Positions 1 through 13,308 are shown, counted from the first letter of the stretch. The stretch: DNA of 64,000 nt from Clitoria ternatea (GCA_037962975.1 CM075676.1:45866001-45930000), one strand, 5' to 3'. Translations and numbers: made by a program. The notes: a model not told the origin generated them from the letters alone.

Positions 1-59
1 TTAAATATTGACTTAAACATTTTATACATATCCGCTAATGAACTAGAAGAAGTAGTAGG

Positions 60-690
60 ACTGTAGGCGCTTCGTATGGTGTGGCCTCTACTACCAGCCC
101 GTACTCTACTAGGGTGCTCTGGTCTTTCAAAGGCGACAGTCAGTATATCATGCTGACCTCTAACAACAAAAGACCCTTACATAGATGCATCTACCAACTC
201 ATAGTATAAGATTAAATAATAACAGTAATCAACTTTGAATATTAAAATAGACAACTGAAAGTGCTTCCTTAAATATTCTACACTTACAATCTTGTTACCA
301 AATTAATCATGGAGAGTTTCGTACACATGTGCTCTTTTAAAATTTTCTTCACCCAAATCACAAATCATCTTCTCAAGTCAATCATCTATATCATAATCAA
401 CATCATGTGTAAAACTTTCATTTTTGTTTGATTTGTCACACTCGACGTGTCAACATGTTCATCATGCCATATCCAACATGTAAAGTTCTTAAGAAAACTT
501 GTTCCCTTAACACTTCCAAGCCTAGCAGCCGCTTATTCCCATATTTAAGACAAGGGTAATAGTATCTTCCATTCACATCTTCAATATTTCAAATTACAAA
601 CTCTACAAATGTTTCAACTCCAGTCTTATACTCTTTACTTATACACGGTGCAATAGTCCAGCTTCTACCTATGAATATGACCTAATGCAA
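60..690 (-). pseudogene. CACTA (En/Spm) transposase relic, internally deleted
   Basis: Read on the minus strand, about 680 down to 300 resembles the transposase-associated domain and following region of plant TNP2 proteins. Recognisable pieces are a start like RSWTIAPCISKEYKTGVE, then YYYPCLKYGNKRLL, and further on ICDLGEENFKRAHVYETL. The stretch at about 185-60 reads like the tail region of a CACTA TNP1-type protein (HDILTVAFERPEHPSRVRAG). Stops and frame breaks occur throughout, and the two parts lie far closer together than in an intact element, so this is a deletion remnant. The window edge prevents finding the element ends. The identification rests on pattern memory of the family and is moderately secure. 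Confidence 0.5.
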
Positions 691-834
691 TATTTAAGGT
701 GTGACATTATTCAACACACAAATAAAAACTAATTAAAAGCTTTATTGTCAGGGCTTGAACAATATCATTAGTTTTAATTTTGTCAAACATTAGGTGTGCA
801 ATTCATAAACGTGTTCGAAGACTAACCATACTGC

Positions 835-1473
835 CTGGGGTGACAATTTGGGCTTGACTCATGGGCTAGCCTATTTTGCCCATTAAAAATAGGCGGACCA
901 AGCCAAAGATTTAAGCCCATTTTCCCAATATAAGCTCAATCTGTTTTAGTCTGTCAAAAAACATGTCCTATGTGGGCTGGCCCGACTCATCGGGCCAACA
1001 TTAAAATATTAAAATAATAAATTTATATTAATATACAATTTATATATGTTAAAGAGACTATATTTTCCTATTTTCTAATTTATATATGTTATTATAAATT
1101 CAATGGTATAATATTATAAAATATAAATAATAAAGTTTCATTTTCATTTATGCAAATATAATTTATTTGAACTTTTAATGAAATAAATTGGGTTAATTAT
1201 AAAATATTAGTTTTAAAATGGTGAAATCTAATTTTTATATCTAAAGTTTTTTTTTAAAAAATAAGGCTTAAAAATAATACAAATTTAAAATTAAAAAAAG
1301 CATGTATAATTTGAAAGAGAAAAAAAATGGGTTGGCCCGTTCGCTACATAGAATACGGGCCGGACCAATATTTCTAGCTCATTTTTTTTGTTTGGCCCGA
1401 CCCGACTCGTATTTTGATGGGCTTATACGAGCCTAAGCTTGGCCCAACCTGTTGTCTTGTTTTACCACCCCTA
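835..1473. mobile_element. hAT-type MITE with 8-bp target site duplication
   Basis: The element starts CTGGGGTGACAA and ends TTTACCACCCCTA, which gives imperfect terminal inverted repeats of the (C/T)AGGGGTG type usual for hAT elements. The 8-bp sequence CATACTGC lies on both sides (827-834 and 1474-1481) and is identical. Inside each end are GGCCCGACTCG-like, GC-richer subterminal blocks, with an AT-rich core between. There is no coding capacity, so it is non-autonomous. Confidence 0.85.
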
Positions 1474-1489
1474 CATACTGCCAAGCAGG

Positions 1490-2685
1490 AAGATAAGTAC
1501 ATGTTCGAAGTGGTAGGATTCACAAGTTAATGTCATGACTTTGATTTCAACATAACTATGTCTATAAATAACTTAATTTAGTATTTTGGGCGATTTTAAA
1601 TACCCAACTTAATTAATAACTTATGTTATTAGTTATTTTTATTTACTATAAATTTAATTATAAAATTTATTAAAATAAATTAAAAAATAACTGATTTTAA
1701 TAACACTTAAATAATTGTTATTTACAAACACACAAGCTTTAAGAGTTATTAGAATAACTTTTGTTAATATTACCTTTGACCAAAAAAGATAAAATATTAA
1801 TATAAATAATTTGGATATATATATATATATATATTAACAATACAACATATTATACTAGTTTAAAATTAATTTATATTAATAATACATTAAATATTAATAT
1901 AATACATTATTTTAATAATAAAAATTTAAAATATATTTGCTAGCATTTTATTTTTTTTAGTCAAAGTTTATACCAACAAAAACTTTTTAACTTCTAAAAT
2001 TTATAGGTTAATAAATGGTGTAAGTTATATTATATGTTAGTAATGTTGGCATGTTGACTCAATCCTCATAACAGATCAATCTCTCATAACAACCTTATCA
2101 TAATGTAACCTCTCCCTTAGTTGTTAATACCGGAATTATCTTATCACTTGATCTCTTAGAAATATGCGATCTATCCCTTAATTGTTATGCCAGAATTATC
2201 TTTACCTTCTGTACATTATAAACGTGAGGTGAAATTAATATTTAAAGACATTCTGTTCCATATTCTATAAGTAAATGGTGTAAATTATAGTATAAAAAAG
2301 CTTACTGTTACTTATGAAAGTTATAAACTGTTTTATAAGTTATTTATAAGTTGTTTTAATATTCCATTATTATCACAAAATTAGAATTATAGTCAATTAG
2401 AAAAATTAGAATTATATATGTATATATTCCCTATAAAAATGTTTAGAAATTCCAACTCATAATTGGGTGCGGTTCTCCGTTATCCATATGCGTAAGGTGG
2501 CCAGAGATATTAAGCAGGTAATGTTGGTCATATATATAATATATGCACGTTACCATATTCTCTCCACAACATTAGCCTTAACACTCTCCCACCCAGCTTA
2601 CATTGCTTTGACTTTTAATTTTAAAACTTATCACTCTATTCCTCACACTTACATACATTTAGTCAACTTATATATATATATAAAA
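1490..2685. other. AT-rich intergenic DNA, no gene seen
   Basis: This stretch is AT-rich with short A and T runs and a TA dinucleotide run near 1815-1835. The only sizeable open frame (2467-2700) has no recognisable domain and runs into the neighbouring MITE. I see no gene. Confidence 0.6.
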
Positions 2686-2902
2686 GGATGTATCATATGA
2701 GAAGGACTCTTTTATGTGAGAGTCAGAGGAGTGAATCTAGACCATGCAATTATACAATGCATGGTTGAGATTAATCATGTGAGTTTTTAAAAAGTTATGT
2801 GACTTTGAAAAACTTTTAATCTCAATTATCCATTGTATGGTTATACGACCTAGATTTTCTCCTCTCACTCTCATGTAAGAGAACCTTTCTCATAAGATAC
2901 AT

Positions 2903-2904
<2 letters not shown>
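2686..2904. mobile_element. Foldback MITE, copy 1
   Basis: The left end GGATGTATCATATGAGAAGG is matched in inverse by the right end (reverse complement GGGATGTATCTTATGAGAAA). The two halves remain complementary over most of the 219 bp, so the whole unit can fold into one hairpin. TA repeats flank it on both sides, so the target duplication cannot be resolved but fits a TA or TA-rich target. It is non-coding. Confidence 0.75.
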
Positions 2905-2936
<32 letters not shown>

Positions 2937-2940
<4 letters not shown>

Positions 2941-3066
2941 TATCTTATGATAAAGATTCTCTAATATGAGAGTGAGAGGAACAAATCTAAGTCGTACATA
3001 CAATAGATGGTTGAAATTAATCATATAAATTTTTACAAAAGTCATATGACTCATATAATACATCCT
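2937..3066. mobile_element. Foldback MITE, shorter copy 2
   Basis: This is a second, internally shorter relative of the element at 2686-2904. It starts GATGTATCTTATGATAA and ends with the inverse (ATATAATACATCC). It shares the inner motif GAGAGTGAGAGGA and is also set in TA repeats. The two copies are separated only by a TA tract. Confidence 0.7.
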
Positions 3067-5019
3067 CTATATATATATATATATATAAAATTTCCACGGA
3101 TAATATGACATCTCTTTAATCACTTATAATTTTTCTGGATGAATATTTTTCTCTTGAATATCATTCTAGCCGTAAGCTGATATATTAATTTATAGTTTCA
3201 ATGGTTAACATATTATGTAGTATAAGATTAACTAAATGATTTACACTAATCACATAACACTCATAATTTAAGAGTATATTTTTATTAACTATATATTTTT
3301 TTAATAACAACATTAGCATATTCAACTCTAAACTCTCTGAGATCTAACTTGAAGTCCTAAATTTAAACCTTAAATTTATTGTAAACCAAAAAGAAAAAAC
3401 CAATTCAGCTCTACAAAGTAACGCGGAATGTTACATTTCACAGGTTGTAACTTCCATTCTCATTTATCTCTAGGATCATGGTTGCATCCAATTAAATAAA
3501 CGAGATAGTCACTTATGTCCTCTTAATCACTTTTTTCTTCAAAAACCTCTTATTCACTTTGAGGCCCATTAAAAAAATATGTTAAAAGTATTTTATTTTT
3601 TTTTAATTTACATTATGCTCATTAAGTTTTAGTAGATAAACCTAAACAAGATATGGTAAAAAAAAATTTCATAAAGTTTATTAGGACTATCTTTTATATT
3701 TATTTTCATTTGCTCTAAAATAAACTTATTCTCTTCATACTAATTAGTATCAATTTTTAAAACTTTTTAAGGTTGTCTCCAATTGTATTTCACGTATATG
3801 TAAATTTTAGTTTTTATAAAGTTTAATCTTTGAGTATTTTGATATTACCATGATTTATCTCATAATTGAAGTGGGTGGAAGTTGTACCGAAAAACTTGAT
3901 AAATGAGAAGTAAAAAATTAATTTATATTACATCTAACGCATAATTTTCTCCGGCTCCAAAATTCCTGGAACAAGCTTGTTTGTCTCATTACGATGAATA
4001 TAAATATTTTTATAAATGTTTTCTAAGTCGGTATTTTGAAAACATTTTTTTCCTTAAAATGAAACATCATTTTCTTTTCTAAAAATTTCTCTAGAAAAAG
4101 GAAAATTAATTAACCTATTCGCTGAAAACTAAGCAGCAGTTAGCTAGTGAATAGGGATATTACGGCTATCCCCAAGACCCTCAAATAGTTGGTATATGGA
4201 ATTTACCCTAATATCAATATTTGTCTCTATCTTTGTCATCATCGAGTGTTTTTATGTGTTGATTTATATAATCATAATGAATAAAATCATGCAACTATTC
4301 TTCACCCACTCTATAATTCATGTGCCATGTTCCATTTGTTAAATTAAAACAATTTGTCCCTAATTTAATTAGAACATTGTACAGCTCAAGTGTGTGACAG
4401 GATAACGCACATATACATGGGTTCATAGAGCAGGTAAGTCAACTATTCATTCTTAAATTCCTCCCTAAAACATGCTTTAAACGCTAGTTCAATTTGCTGT
4501 TAGGAGAGACACATCAATTCCTTGTACATATATATATGTTAACCACCGCAAGCAACTGCTTTTAAAATTTTATATTATAAATTATCTAGTCTATATTATT
4601 AATCTGAATATTTATAATATTATTTTTTTTCACTCTGAATCAATTTAAATATCAGTATAATTAGTTGGGTCCATAAATGATATGTGAACTTGAACTATTC
4701 AATAATTTCTCACAAAGAGAATAATGTGAAAAAGTAATTTGAAAGAGGGGGTATATGTATATTCTTTAGAATTTACAGACACTTATTATAAGGATACATG
4801 CTCCTAACTAACTACTTTTTTATTATACTACCAGCATTATTAAGTGGAAATATATGATGAAGTAACATGTACATCACATGCTGCATGGACCATGTCTATG
4901 ATTTGTCCTGTTAATTGTAACACTAAATGGGGATTATATAAGTACATGGGCATTGTTCTGGATTCTACAAATGAATTGAAATTGCTTCTTACAAGAAATA
5001 TCCAAGTTTTTTTATCTTC
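3067..5019. other. AT-rich intergenic DNA upstream of the peroxidase gene
   Basis: No gene or clear element was recognised. The region is AT-rich and holds the upstream regulatory DNA of the peroxidase gene at its right end. A pair of opposed open frames at 4840-5044 mirror each other and look like chance. Confidence 0.5.
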
Positions 5020-5027
5020 TATAAATA
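5020..5027 (+). promoter_or_regulatory. TATA box of the peroxidase gene
   Basis: TATAAATA lies 46 bp before the chosen ATG (5073), which places transcription start near 5050 and leaves a short leader of about 20-25 nt. It is the only good TATA close to the start codon. Confidence 0.65.
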
Positions 5028-5072
5028 GTTGGTCTGGCAATTAAGGTGTCATCAAGGTACTACTTGGAAGAA

Positions 5073-7529
5073 ATGGGAAGCCAAAGTTACTTTAAGGTTT
5101 TGATTATTTGTCTTGTGGCATTAATTGGATCAACTCAAGCTCAATTGCAATTGGGTTTCTATACCCAAAAATGTCCAAAGGCTGAACAAATCATTTACAA
5201 TTTTGTTCGTGAGCATATCCCCCATGCTCCATCATTGGCAGCTGCACTTTTAAGACTTCACTTCCATGATTGTTTTGTCACGGTATATTATTATGCACTA
5301 TGTGCTTTTGTTTCTTACTGTTGTTTCATTCATAGATAGATGATGAGTGTTTATTGCTACATTGAGGATGTATAACATGAAGAATTATTTTCAGGGTTGT
5401 GATGCATCAGTGCTTCTGCACTCAACCGGAACCAATCAAGCTGAAAAGGACTCTCTTCCAAATCTTACACTTAGAGGCTTTGGCTTCATTGAAAAAATAA
5501 AAAGCCTTGTTGAAGCTGAATGCCCAGGGGTAGTCTCTTGTGCCGATGTCTTGGCTTTGACTGCCAGAGACTCTGTTCATGCCATTGTAAGTATTCATTT
5601 GCTCCATTCTTATATGAACCAAAGAATTTGTATAATACAAGTGTTTTAGATTACCACGATCCTAAACGATTAATATCATGAAAAATTGTAGATAAATGTG
5701 ATTCATGCCACTGCAATTGTGGTTCTAGTTATGTCACGACCCTTTAATATCATGAAAAAGTTATAGATAAAGGTGACTAATGCCTCTGCAATTGAGATCA
5801 TGGAAAATTATAATTATGTTTCAGTCGTTAATCTCTCCTAAAAAAGTGTATAAATGCGACTTCCATATTAATACATGAAAATAACAATTATAACTTGCAC
5901 AATATTCATATTCATTACAATAACACGAAATCACCTTTTCAATAAAGATTTGTGTTTTATGCGCTCTTAGAATATTATATTTGTATAGGAATTTTGCAAA
6001 AGAGTTGTCATACTATTCATCATTTCCCTATTTTTTTATATAAATTTTACATCCTGTAGTGCAGTTATATTCTAAAACTTATCATATGTTTTCTTTTGTA
6101 TTGTATTTGTGTCGTCTTTAATATTTGTATATCTTTATGTGTTAAAAATTCAAATAATATATAAAAAAATAGGAAGATTTATTAGTATAATTCATACATC
6201 ATTTCACACATATTAAAAATTAAAAAAAGTTTTACAAATTCAAAAAAATTTTTACAAAACTTGGGTCAATCATTCAACGTTACAAGTATGATATCATTTT
6301 TCTTTTATAAAAAATTCTTTCAAATCTCTTGAAATCCACATCTTCTAATTTGACCTCTCTTGTCTCAATAATGAGGTATTGATTCTAATTGAACTCTATT
6401 GAAAATGTATGAGGGATGTTGATAACAATGGAGAAATATCGAGGAAAACAAGACATCACAATACAATCCAATCCGCTCACATCTATTTAATATTGGACTA
6501 TGTTATACTGCATTCTTCAACATGTATTTAGAAATTTGAATCGAATTTGAGAACCCTTTCTAAGTGATATCAAATTATATATGATGAGATGTATAAGTTG
6601 TCTTTTTTTACATATGTATCTCTTTATAAGTATATATCGCAAAAGCAATTTTCAATGTGCTTTTTTCATTTTACCATTTTGATATGGAATTGTAGGGTGG
6701 GCCCTATTGGAATGTACCAACAGGTAGAAGGGATGGAGTCATCTCAAGAGCAGCTGATGTCTTCCTTAGCCTTCCAGCTCCATTCCACAACCTCACCACT
6801 CTTATAACACTCTTTAACGATGTGGGACTTGACCTCAACGATCTGGTCATACTTTCTGGTATGCCAAACACACACTTGCCTATGTTCCACTATAACCAAT
6901 GTTCAATTCTTTGTTTTGAAAAATAGAAGTTTCACATTGAAAAAATAAGAGAAAGTTAGGTGTTATGAGTCCTAAATCCTATAAAATTTTTGGACAAATA
7001 AATAACTCAACTTAAAAGTCGATAGACTTTCATTTTCTCTGAACATATTAGATCCGTAGACCGTTAAAATTCTGTTAGTATCTAACCCTTCACGAAAAAC
7101 TCAATTCTTTCAGGTGCTCACACAATTGGTATTTCCCATTGCTCAACAATTGCAACCCGGCTATACAATTTCACTGGCAAGGGTGACACAGACCCAACTC
7201 TAGACAGTGAATATGCAACAAACCTCAAGACCTCAAAGTGCAAAAGTATCAATGATAACACCACACTAATTGAGATGGACCCTGGAAGTCGTAATACATT
7301 TGATGTTAGCTATTATAACCAAGTGGTTAAGAGAAGGGGCTTGTTCCAATCAGATGCTACATTGCTTACTAGCTTTGCCACAAGGTCTATTATTGCTAAA
7401 CAACTTCAATCAACTCAAGGATTCTTTGCTGAATTTGCCAAGTCAATGGAGAAAATGGGCCAAATTAAAGTCAAGACTGGGACTCAAGGAGAGATCAGAA
7501 AGCATTGTGCAGTAGTAAATTTTAGCTAA
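5073..7529 (+). CDS. Class III secretory peroxidase, four exons, intact
   Basis: Exons are 5073-5282, 5395-5586, 6696-6858 and 7114-7529, all with GT-AG introns and consistent phases (0, 0, 1), the classical layout of plant class III peroxidases. The product is 326 residues. It has a signal peptide (about 1-23), distal Arg61 and His65 in RLHFHDCF, proximal His191 in LSGAHTIG, and all eight cysteines of the four conserved disulfides. It should be a secreted haem enzyme using hydrogen peroxide on phenolic substrates in the cell wall or vacuole. The start was chosen at the ATG reading MGSQSYFK because the frame upstream has no ATG and the signal peptide begins there. AATGAA at 7556 may serve in polyadenylation. 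No break was found. The physiological role cannot be told from sequence. Confidence 0.95.
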
Positions 7530-8714
7530 GAATGTAGTTGATAATGATCCACCTCAATGAAATTTGTATGTCTATTTTTCACCACAATTTATTTTTGGTA
7601 TCATTAATTGTGTCATGCTAGTGGTGTCCTGATGCATGAGATATCTTGTGGTCTGGTTGTTTGTTTGTTTTCTTTGCTAAGTGATGTGGGATTATGATTG
7701 GGGAGTGCTTCCTAGGATGGATGGGAAATCATGGTCCTGTGGTATTAAGAAATGGAAGAGAGAGAGAGAGAGAGAGAGAAAATTTCTTGTGTAACACCAC
7801 ATCACAATAATAAAGTATATCTCCTTATGTGATTGAAAGCAAGTCATTAAAAAGACTATGTAAAAATTTAAATTGTAGATCCAAACCATATTTAATCTCA
7901 TTTTAAATAAGAGAATACTAGACTCCTCCAAATTGAATATTGAAGACTCATTTTTATTTTTATTTTTATTTTACACAAGATTTTTATTAATCTATTTTTT
8001 AACTAGAAAAATTGAATTGTGCCTTATCCGTTTTACTTTTTTAAATCAAAATATTTAAAACTAGATTTGAATTGGTTAGGCTTATTCCATCCATGCACAC
8101 TCCTATTTTTATGGAAATAACAGTTTCTTTTCTATTTATTATTTGTTTGTTTGATATAAGCTGTTTATCATTTCCTTAAAAATTATGCTTTTTAATGAAA
8201 TTAAAACATGCGATTTGATTGAAACGGTTGGTTAGGCTTAATTGCGTTTTAGATGTAATATTTTTTCCAAATAATTTAGCTCTCCCTTTTTTATTCTTGT
8301 AATTTTTTTAAGGAATTTTATTTTTTAAAAATTAAAATAATCTTAAAAATCATGGTTAAAAATGTTTCAAGTCTTGAGCTTTTTCGCATTATTAGATTTA
8401 GCTCCTATGTTTACTATTCATGACATCTAGCTTATAAGTTCTAAAAATAGGATGACATTAATCCCTGAAGTTGTGCATTTTGTATAATTTGCATTCTAAA
8501 TCATCTTATGTTACGGTCTTTCTTTATTATATTATCTGCAGAGACTAAATAGTTGAATCTTTCTTTAAGTGCATGCATAAAGGACTTGTGTATTTAATTT
8601 GAAAACTTAAGAACTTATAAGCGCACGATTTTATCCTCCTATTCTCCAACACCTTCCTCAATCATAAGCCGCCTTCATCTTCCATAACCATCAACCAAAA
8701 TCAGAGGTAGAACC
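7530..8714. other. Intergenic DNA with GA microsatellite
   Basis: A GA dinucleotide run lies at about 7756-7779. The rest is AT-rich and shows no gene or element that I recognise. The last bases (8710-8714, GAACC) are the left target duplication of the copia element. Confidence 0.6.
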
Positions 8715-9142
8715 CGTTAGGGAATTCCGCAACATCACGCCTTGATTAGATTCGAGAACGGGCAAAAATACGGAATAATAAGACGCAAAATTTGATAACG
8801 GAGTTCGGCCAATTATGCCTACGTCTCCGGACTGCTGCAGATATTTTACTAATAAAAAGGGAAGATACACAAAGTGTTTACAAACACTCACAACCTCTCA
8901 AAACCCACAACCCAATTACACCCAAATTTTCACTCACTAAAAAACTTATCTCTCTATGGTTTTCTCTCTTGAAAGCTTAGAACTTCTTAAGCTTGGAATG
9001 AATTTCCTCTTCCATGGATGCATCTATTTATAACAAGTTTTGGGCAATGTGAATGCATTAAAAATGGTTGGCCACCAACCATTCACATTTTTCTCATTTG
9101 CAAGGTTGGTGGCCTAACAAATTAGGCCAATTTTGACTAACA
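8715..9142 (-). repeat. 3' LTR of the copia element
   Basis: It is a 428-bp direct repeat of 13323-13750 and has a TATA motif (TATAAATA on the minus strand, about 9025-9032). An inverted motif built on GGTTGGCCACCAACC could form a short hairpin near its upstream end. Confidence 0.95.
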
Positions 9143-9213
9143 ATCTCCCACTTGAAGACTGATTTCAATCTGTCTTCACACCTTGATCAATGCAGCAGTC
9201 TTCCCTGGTCCTG

Positions 9214-12035
9214 TCATCCTAGCAGGCCAACTGAAGTTGAGCACAACTTCAGTTTGTCAATAGTCACCACCTTTGTTAACATATCTGCTGGGTTCATACT
9301 TCCTTGAATCTTTTTTAATGTTAACACATCATCCTCAAGAAGAGATCTGATGAAATGGTAACGAAGACCGATATGTTTTGTTCTTGAATGAAATGTTGAG
9401 TTCTTCGCCAGATGTATAGCACTCTGACTATCACTATGCAAAACACTTTTCTCTTGGATGAATCCCAACTCTTTTAACAAACCTTGAAGCCATATCAATT
9501 CTTTGCTAGCTTCTGTCACTGCTACATACTCAGCCTCTATAGTGGATAAAGCTATAATCTTTTGTATCTGCGACATCCAACTAACAACTGTAGTTCAGAC
9601 AGTGAAGTGAATATGTAACCAGTGGTACTTCTTCGGCGATCAACTTCACCTGCAAAATCTGTATCTACATAGCCTTGTACTTTTAATTCACTTTTACCAA
9701 AGTATAAACACTTCTTTGGCGTACCTCGTAGATACCTCAGAATTCATTTGACAGCTTCCCAATGAGCTTTACCTGGATTTGACATAAACCTGCTAACAAC
9801 TCCTACTGCATGGCCAATGTCTAGCCTCGTACAGACCATTGCGTACATCAGACTTCCAATGGCTGAAGCATATGGAACTTTAGCCATAAATTCTCTTTCT
9901 TCTTCTGTTTGAGGGGACTGATCTTTGGATAGATGAAAATGACTTGCCAAAGGTGTACTAACTGATTTGGCATCACCCATATTGAATCTTTGCAAAACAC
10001 GATTGATGTACTCCTCCTGAGATAACCGTAAAACTCCTTTTTGCTTATCTCTTATGATTTGCATTCCAAGGATCTTCTTTGCTGGGCCTAAGTCCTTCAT
10101 GTCAAACTCTTTTGACAACTACATCTTCAAACTTATAATCTCATTCATATCTGAACCTGCTACTAACATATCATCAACAAAAAGTAGCAAAATGATATAA
10201 TTGGACTTACTTCTCTTGAAGAAGCAACAGTGGTCAGCATTGCACTTCTGGAAACCTTCCTTGTGCATAAAGCTATCAAACTTCTTGTACCACTGTCTTG
10301 GAGCTTGTTTCAGGCCATACAAGCTTTTCTTCAATCTGCACACTAAATTTTCTTTTCCTTTCTCTAAGAATCCTTCAGGTTGGTGCATGTATATCTCCTC
10401 ATCTAAGTCTCCATGGAGAAATGCACTCTTTACATCTAACTGCTCAAGATAGAGTTCTTCACTGGCAACAATACTTAACACTAACCTTATAGTATTGAGC
10501 TTCACAACCGGAGCAAAAATTTTAGTGTAGTCGACTCCTTCTTTTTGCTGGAATCCTTTGACAACTAATCGGGCTTTGTACCTTTTTGAGCCATCATGCT
10601 CCTCCTTCAATCGATACACCCACTTGTTGTGAAGTGCCTTTTTCCCCACGGATAACTTAGTCAGTTCCCATGTCTGATTTGAGATTAAAGACTTTAACTC
10701 TTCTTCCATGGCAAGCTCCCACTTGCTGCCATCCACGGTCTGACATGCTTTCTCAAAGTCTTCAGGCTCCCCTCCATCAGTCAGCAACATGTAGTCCATG
10801 TATCTCCTGTTAGGCACATGAGGCCGAGAAGACCTTCTTAATATAGGAGCTGGAGTAGGAGGCTCTAGTGTGTCAGATTGTTGGTCACTACTTTGCTCGG
10901 TTAATTCCTCTAGGTGAGGACTCTCAACTATAGGACTTTCTGGGACATCGTCCACCTCTGCATACACTGGTTTACTCTGTTCTGAGTTGTGGTTGTTTAT
11001 GCTATGCTTGTCCTTGTACAACACTCTTTCATTGAAGATCACATCTCTGCTACAGATCATCTTCTTGTTTTCATCATCCCAGAGGCGGTAGCCAAACTCA
11101 TCTTCACCATAACCAAGGAAAGTACACTTCTTTGATTTTGGGTCAAGTTTGTTTCTGCCTTGATCACTGATGTGCACATATGCTACACAACCGAAAACTC
11201 TAAGATGTGAGAGTTTTACTTCCTTTCTGCTCCATACCTCTTCTGGTATCTTATGCTCCAATGGTACCGATGGACTTCGGTTTATCAAGTAAGCTGCTGC
11301 GTTGACTGCTTCTGCCCAAAACTGCTTTGGTAAGCCTGACTGCATACGCAAGCTTCTGGCTCTTTCAGTCAACGTTCGATTCATACGCTCAGCTACACCA
11401 TTGTGTTGAGGCGTACCAGGCACGGTTCTCTCCATTTTGATTCCGTGCTCATAGCAAAACTTCTTGAATCTGGTGTCTTCATATTCACCACCATTGTCGG
11501 ATCTGAGCTTCTTAATCTTCAATCCTGTTTCATTTTCTACCATAGCTTTCCAAATCTTGAAAGCCTTAAATACTTCTGACTTGTGTTTCAAAAAGTAAAC
11601 CCATACCTTTCTAGAGTGATCATCGATAAAAGTCACGAAGTATTTCTTCCCACCAATAGATGAGATGGTCGTTGGACCCCAAACATCAGAGTGGATAAGC
11701 TTAAGCTTCTCTTTCTTTGGAGTTCTTCTACTTGTCTGAAAGCTAACTCTCTTCTGCTTTCCAAGTATGCAGTCTTCGCACATGTCAATTTCTACTGACT
11801 GAAGACCTGGTAACTTCCCCTTTGAGTGCATGATCTTCATCCCTTTCTCACTCATATGGCCTAGTCTCTGGTGCCATAGATTGGGATTTTCATTAGTTGC
11901 GACCGCAATCAAATTGCATGCTCCTGCTGTCTTGTAAAGAGTACCACTCTTTCTACCACGAGCAATCATCATTGCACCCTTTGAAATCTTCCATTGATCT
12001 CCATGGAACACTGTTGTGTAGCCATCATTGGCCAA
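9214..12035 (-). pseudogene. Copia pol: integrase, reverse transcriptase and RNase H, broken
   Basis: The minus-strand frame shows, in order, the GAG-pre-integrase zinc region (LWHQRLGHM...CEDC), the integrase core with LIHSDVWGP and SDNGGEYE, reverse transcriptase with LYGLKQAPRQWY and the catalytic FVDDM variant, and RNase H with STIEAEYVA and the C-terminal SRTKHIGLRYHFIR. Breaks: a TAG at 10119-10121 where copia proteins usually have Gln, a TGA at 9744-9746 where they have Trp, and a frameshift near 9590 in RNase H. The integrase to reverse-transcriptase part (10119-12035) is still open for 638 codons. Function is lost in this copy. Confidence 0.9.
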
Positions 12036-13124
12036 CTAGCCTATTGAGATTAAGTTTTTTGTTAGGTCGGGAATATGTCTGAAATTTTTTAATACCCATA
12101 CAGACCCGTTCAGCTTAATCTTCACTACACCTTTTCCAACAATCTCACAAGATTGCTCATTACCAAGGTAAACTTTACCAAGGTTTCCGGGGACATAATT
12201 CTCAAAGAATTTTTTCTGCGAAGTGGCATGAAAGGATGCTCCAGAATCTAGCACCCAAGACTCTTCCTTGTTCTCCAAAGAGCATATTAATGCATCATCC
12301 CCTCCTGAGGTGGAAGCAACATTTGCTTCCGTCTTCGCCTCCTGATTCTTTGGTGTACTCTTGCATTGATTTTTATAATGCCTGGTCTTTCCACAATTCC
12401 AACACTCGATAGTTTTCGAGTTGTGGGAATTACGATGATTTCTGGATTTGGATCGTCTGTCCTTCGATTTTCCACGAGCATTTCCTCTGGTTGAATTTCT
12501 CCCTCTTGACTCTGTATGCAATACTGAAGAGGTTGATGATTCACCCGACTCTCTCCGTCGGATCTCTTCACTGAGAACCAGATCGCGAACATCATTAAAT
12601 TTTAACATACGGCTTCCTGTTGAGCTACTCACAGCTGTGACAGTAGCATTCCAACTCTCTGGAAGAGAAGATAAAAGTATCAATGCTCGTACCTCATCAT
12701 CAAATTTGATTCCAACTGAACTTAATTGGGTTGTGACTGAGCTAAGTTCATTGAGATGCTGGGCTACAGATCCGCCTTCTGCCATCCGCAAGTTAAACAG
12801 CCTCCTCATCAAATGAACTTTGTTTGAAGCCGACGGCTTTTCATACATGCTGGAAAGAGCCGCCATAAGACCTGCCGTGGTTTTTTCTGTTGCAATGTTG
12901 AAAGCAACATTACGGGATAATGACAATCGGATAACCCCAAGGGCTTGTCTATCGAGAAGATTCCATTCATCATCCTTCATGCCATCTGGTTTCTTTTCTT
13001 GGAGAGGTTGGTATAACTTCTTCTGATACATATAATCTTCAATCTGCATTTTCCAAAAGCCAAAGTCTGCACCATCGAACTTTTCAATTTTCACCTTTCC
13101 TTCATCTGCTGCCATTGCTCCCAC
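12036..13124 (-). pseudogene. Copia gag and protease, 5' part of the gag-pol frame
   Basis: This 362-codon frame starts MGAMAADEGKVKIEKFDG and carries a UBN2-type gag region, a CX2CX4HX4C zinc knuckle (CWNCGKTRHYKNQC, about residue 240) and the start of the aspartic protease with LDSGASFHAT (about residue 294). It ends at a TAG (12036-12038) after NLISIG. The pol frame continues directly in the same phase, so the stop is a nonsense change inside one original polyprotein. Gag would form the particle and the knuckle would bind element RNA. Confidence 0.9.
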
Positions 13125-13308
13125 TCAAATGTGACTTTCTCTGGATCGTTTCTGACAATTTCAGTGAACCACCGTGTATCAGAACACTGCTGTGGATGGA
13201 TTTGGTATTACTGACCAAAATTCACTATTCACGAAATTTACTATTCACGAAATTACTATTCACATGAATAGTACCCGTTGCGAAAATTTGACAAAAATAA
13301 GAATCTAA

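Noticed and set aside
2467..2700. 77-codon open frame
   Set aside because: No domain, runs from AT-rich DNA into a MITE, and has no promoter or splice context.
5046..5072. Upstream start for the peroxidase
   Set aside because: The codon there is GTG; the first ATG at 5073 begins a proper signal peptide.
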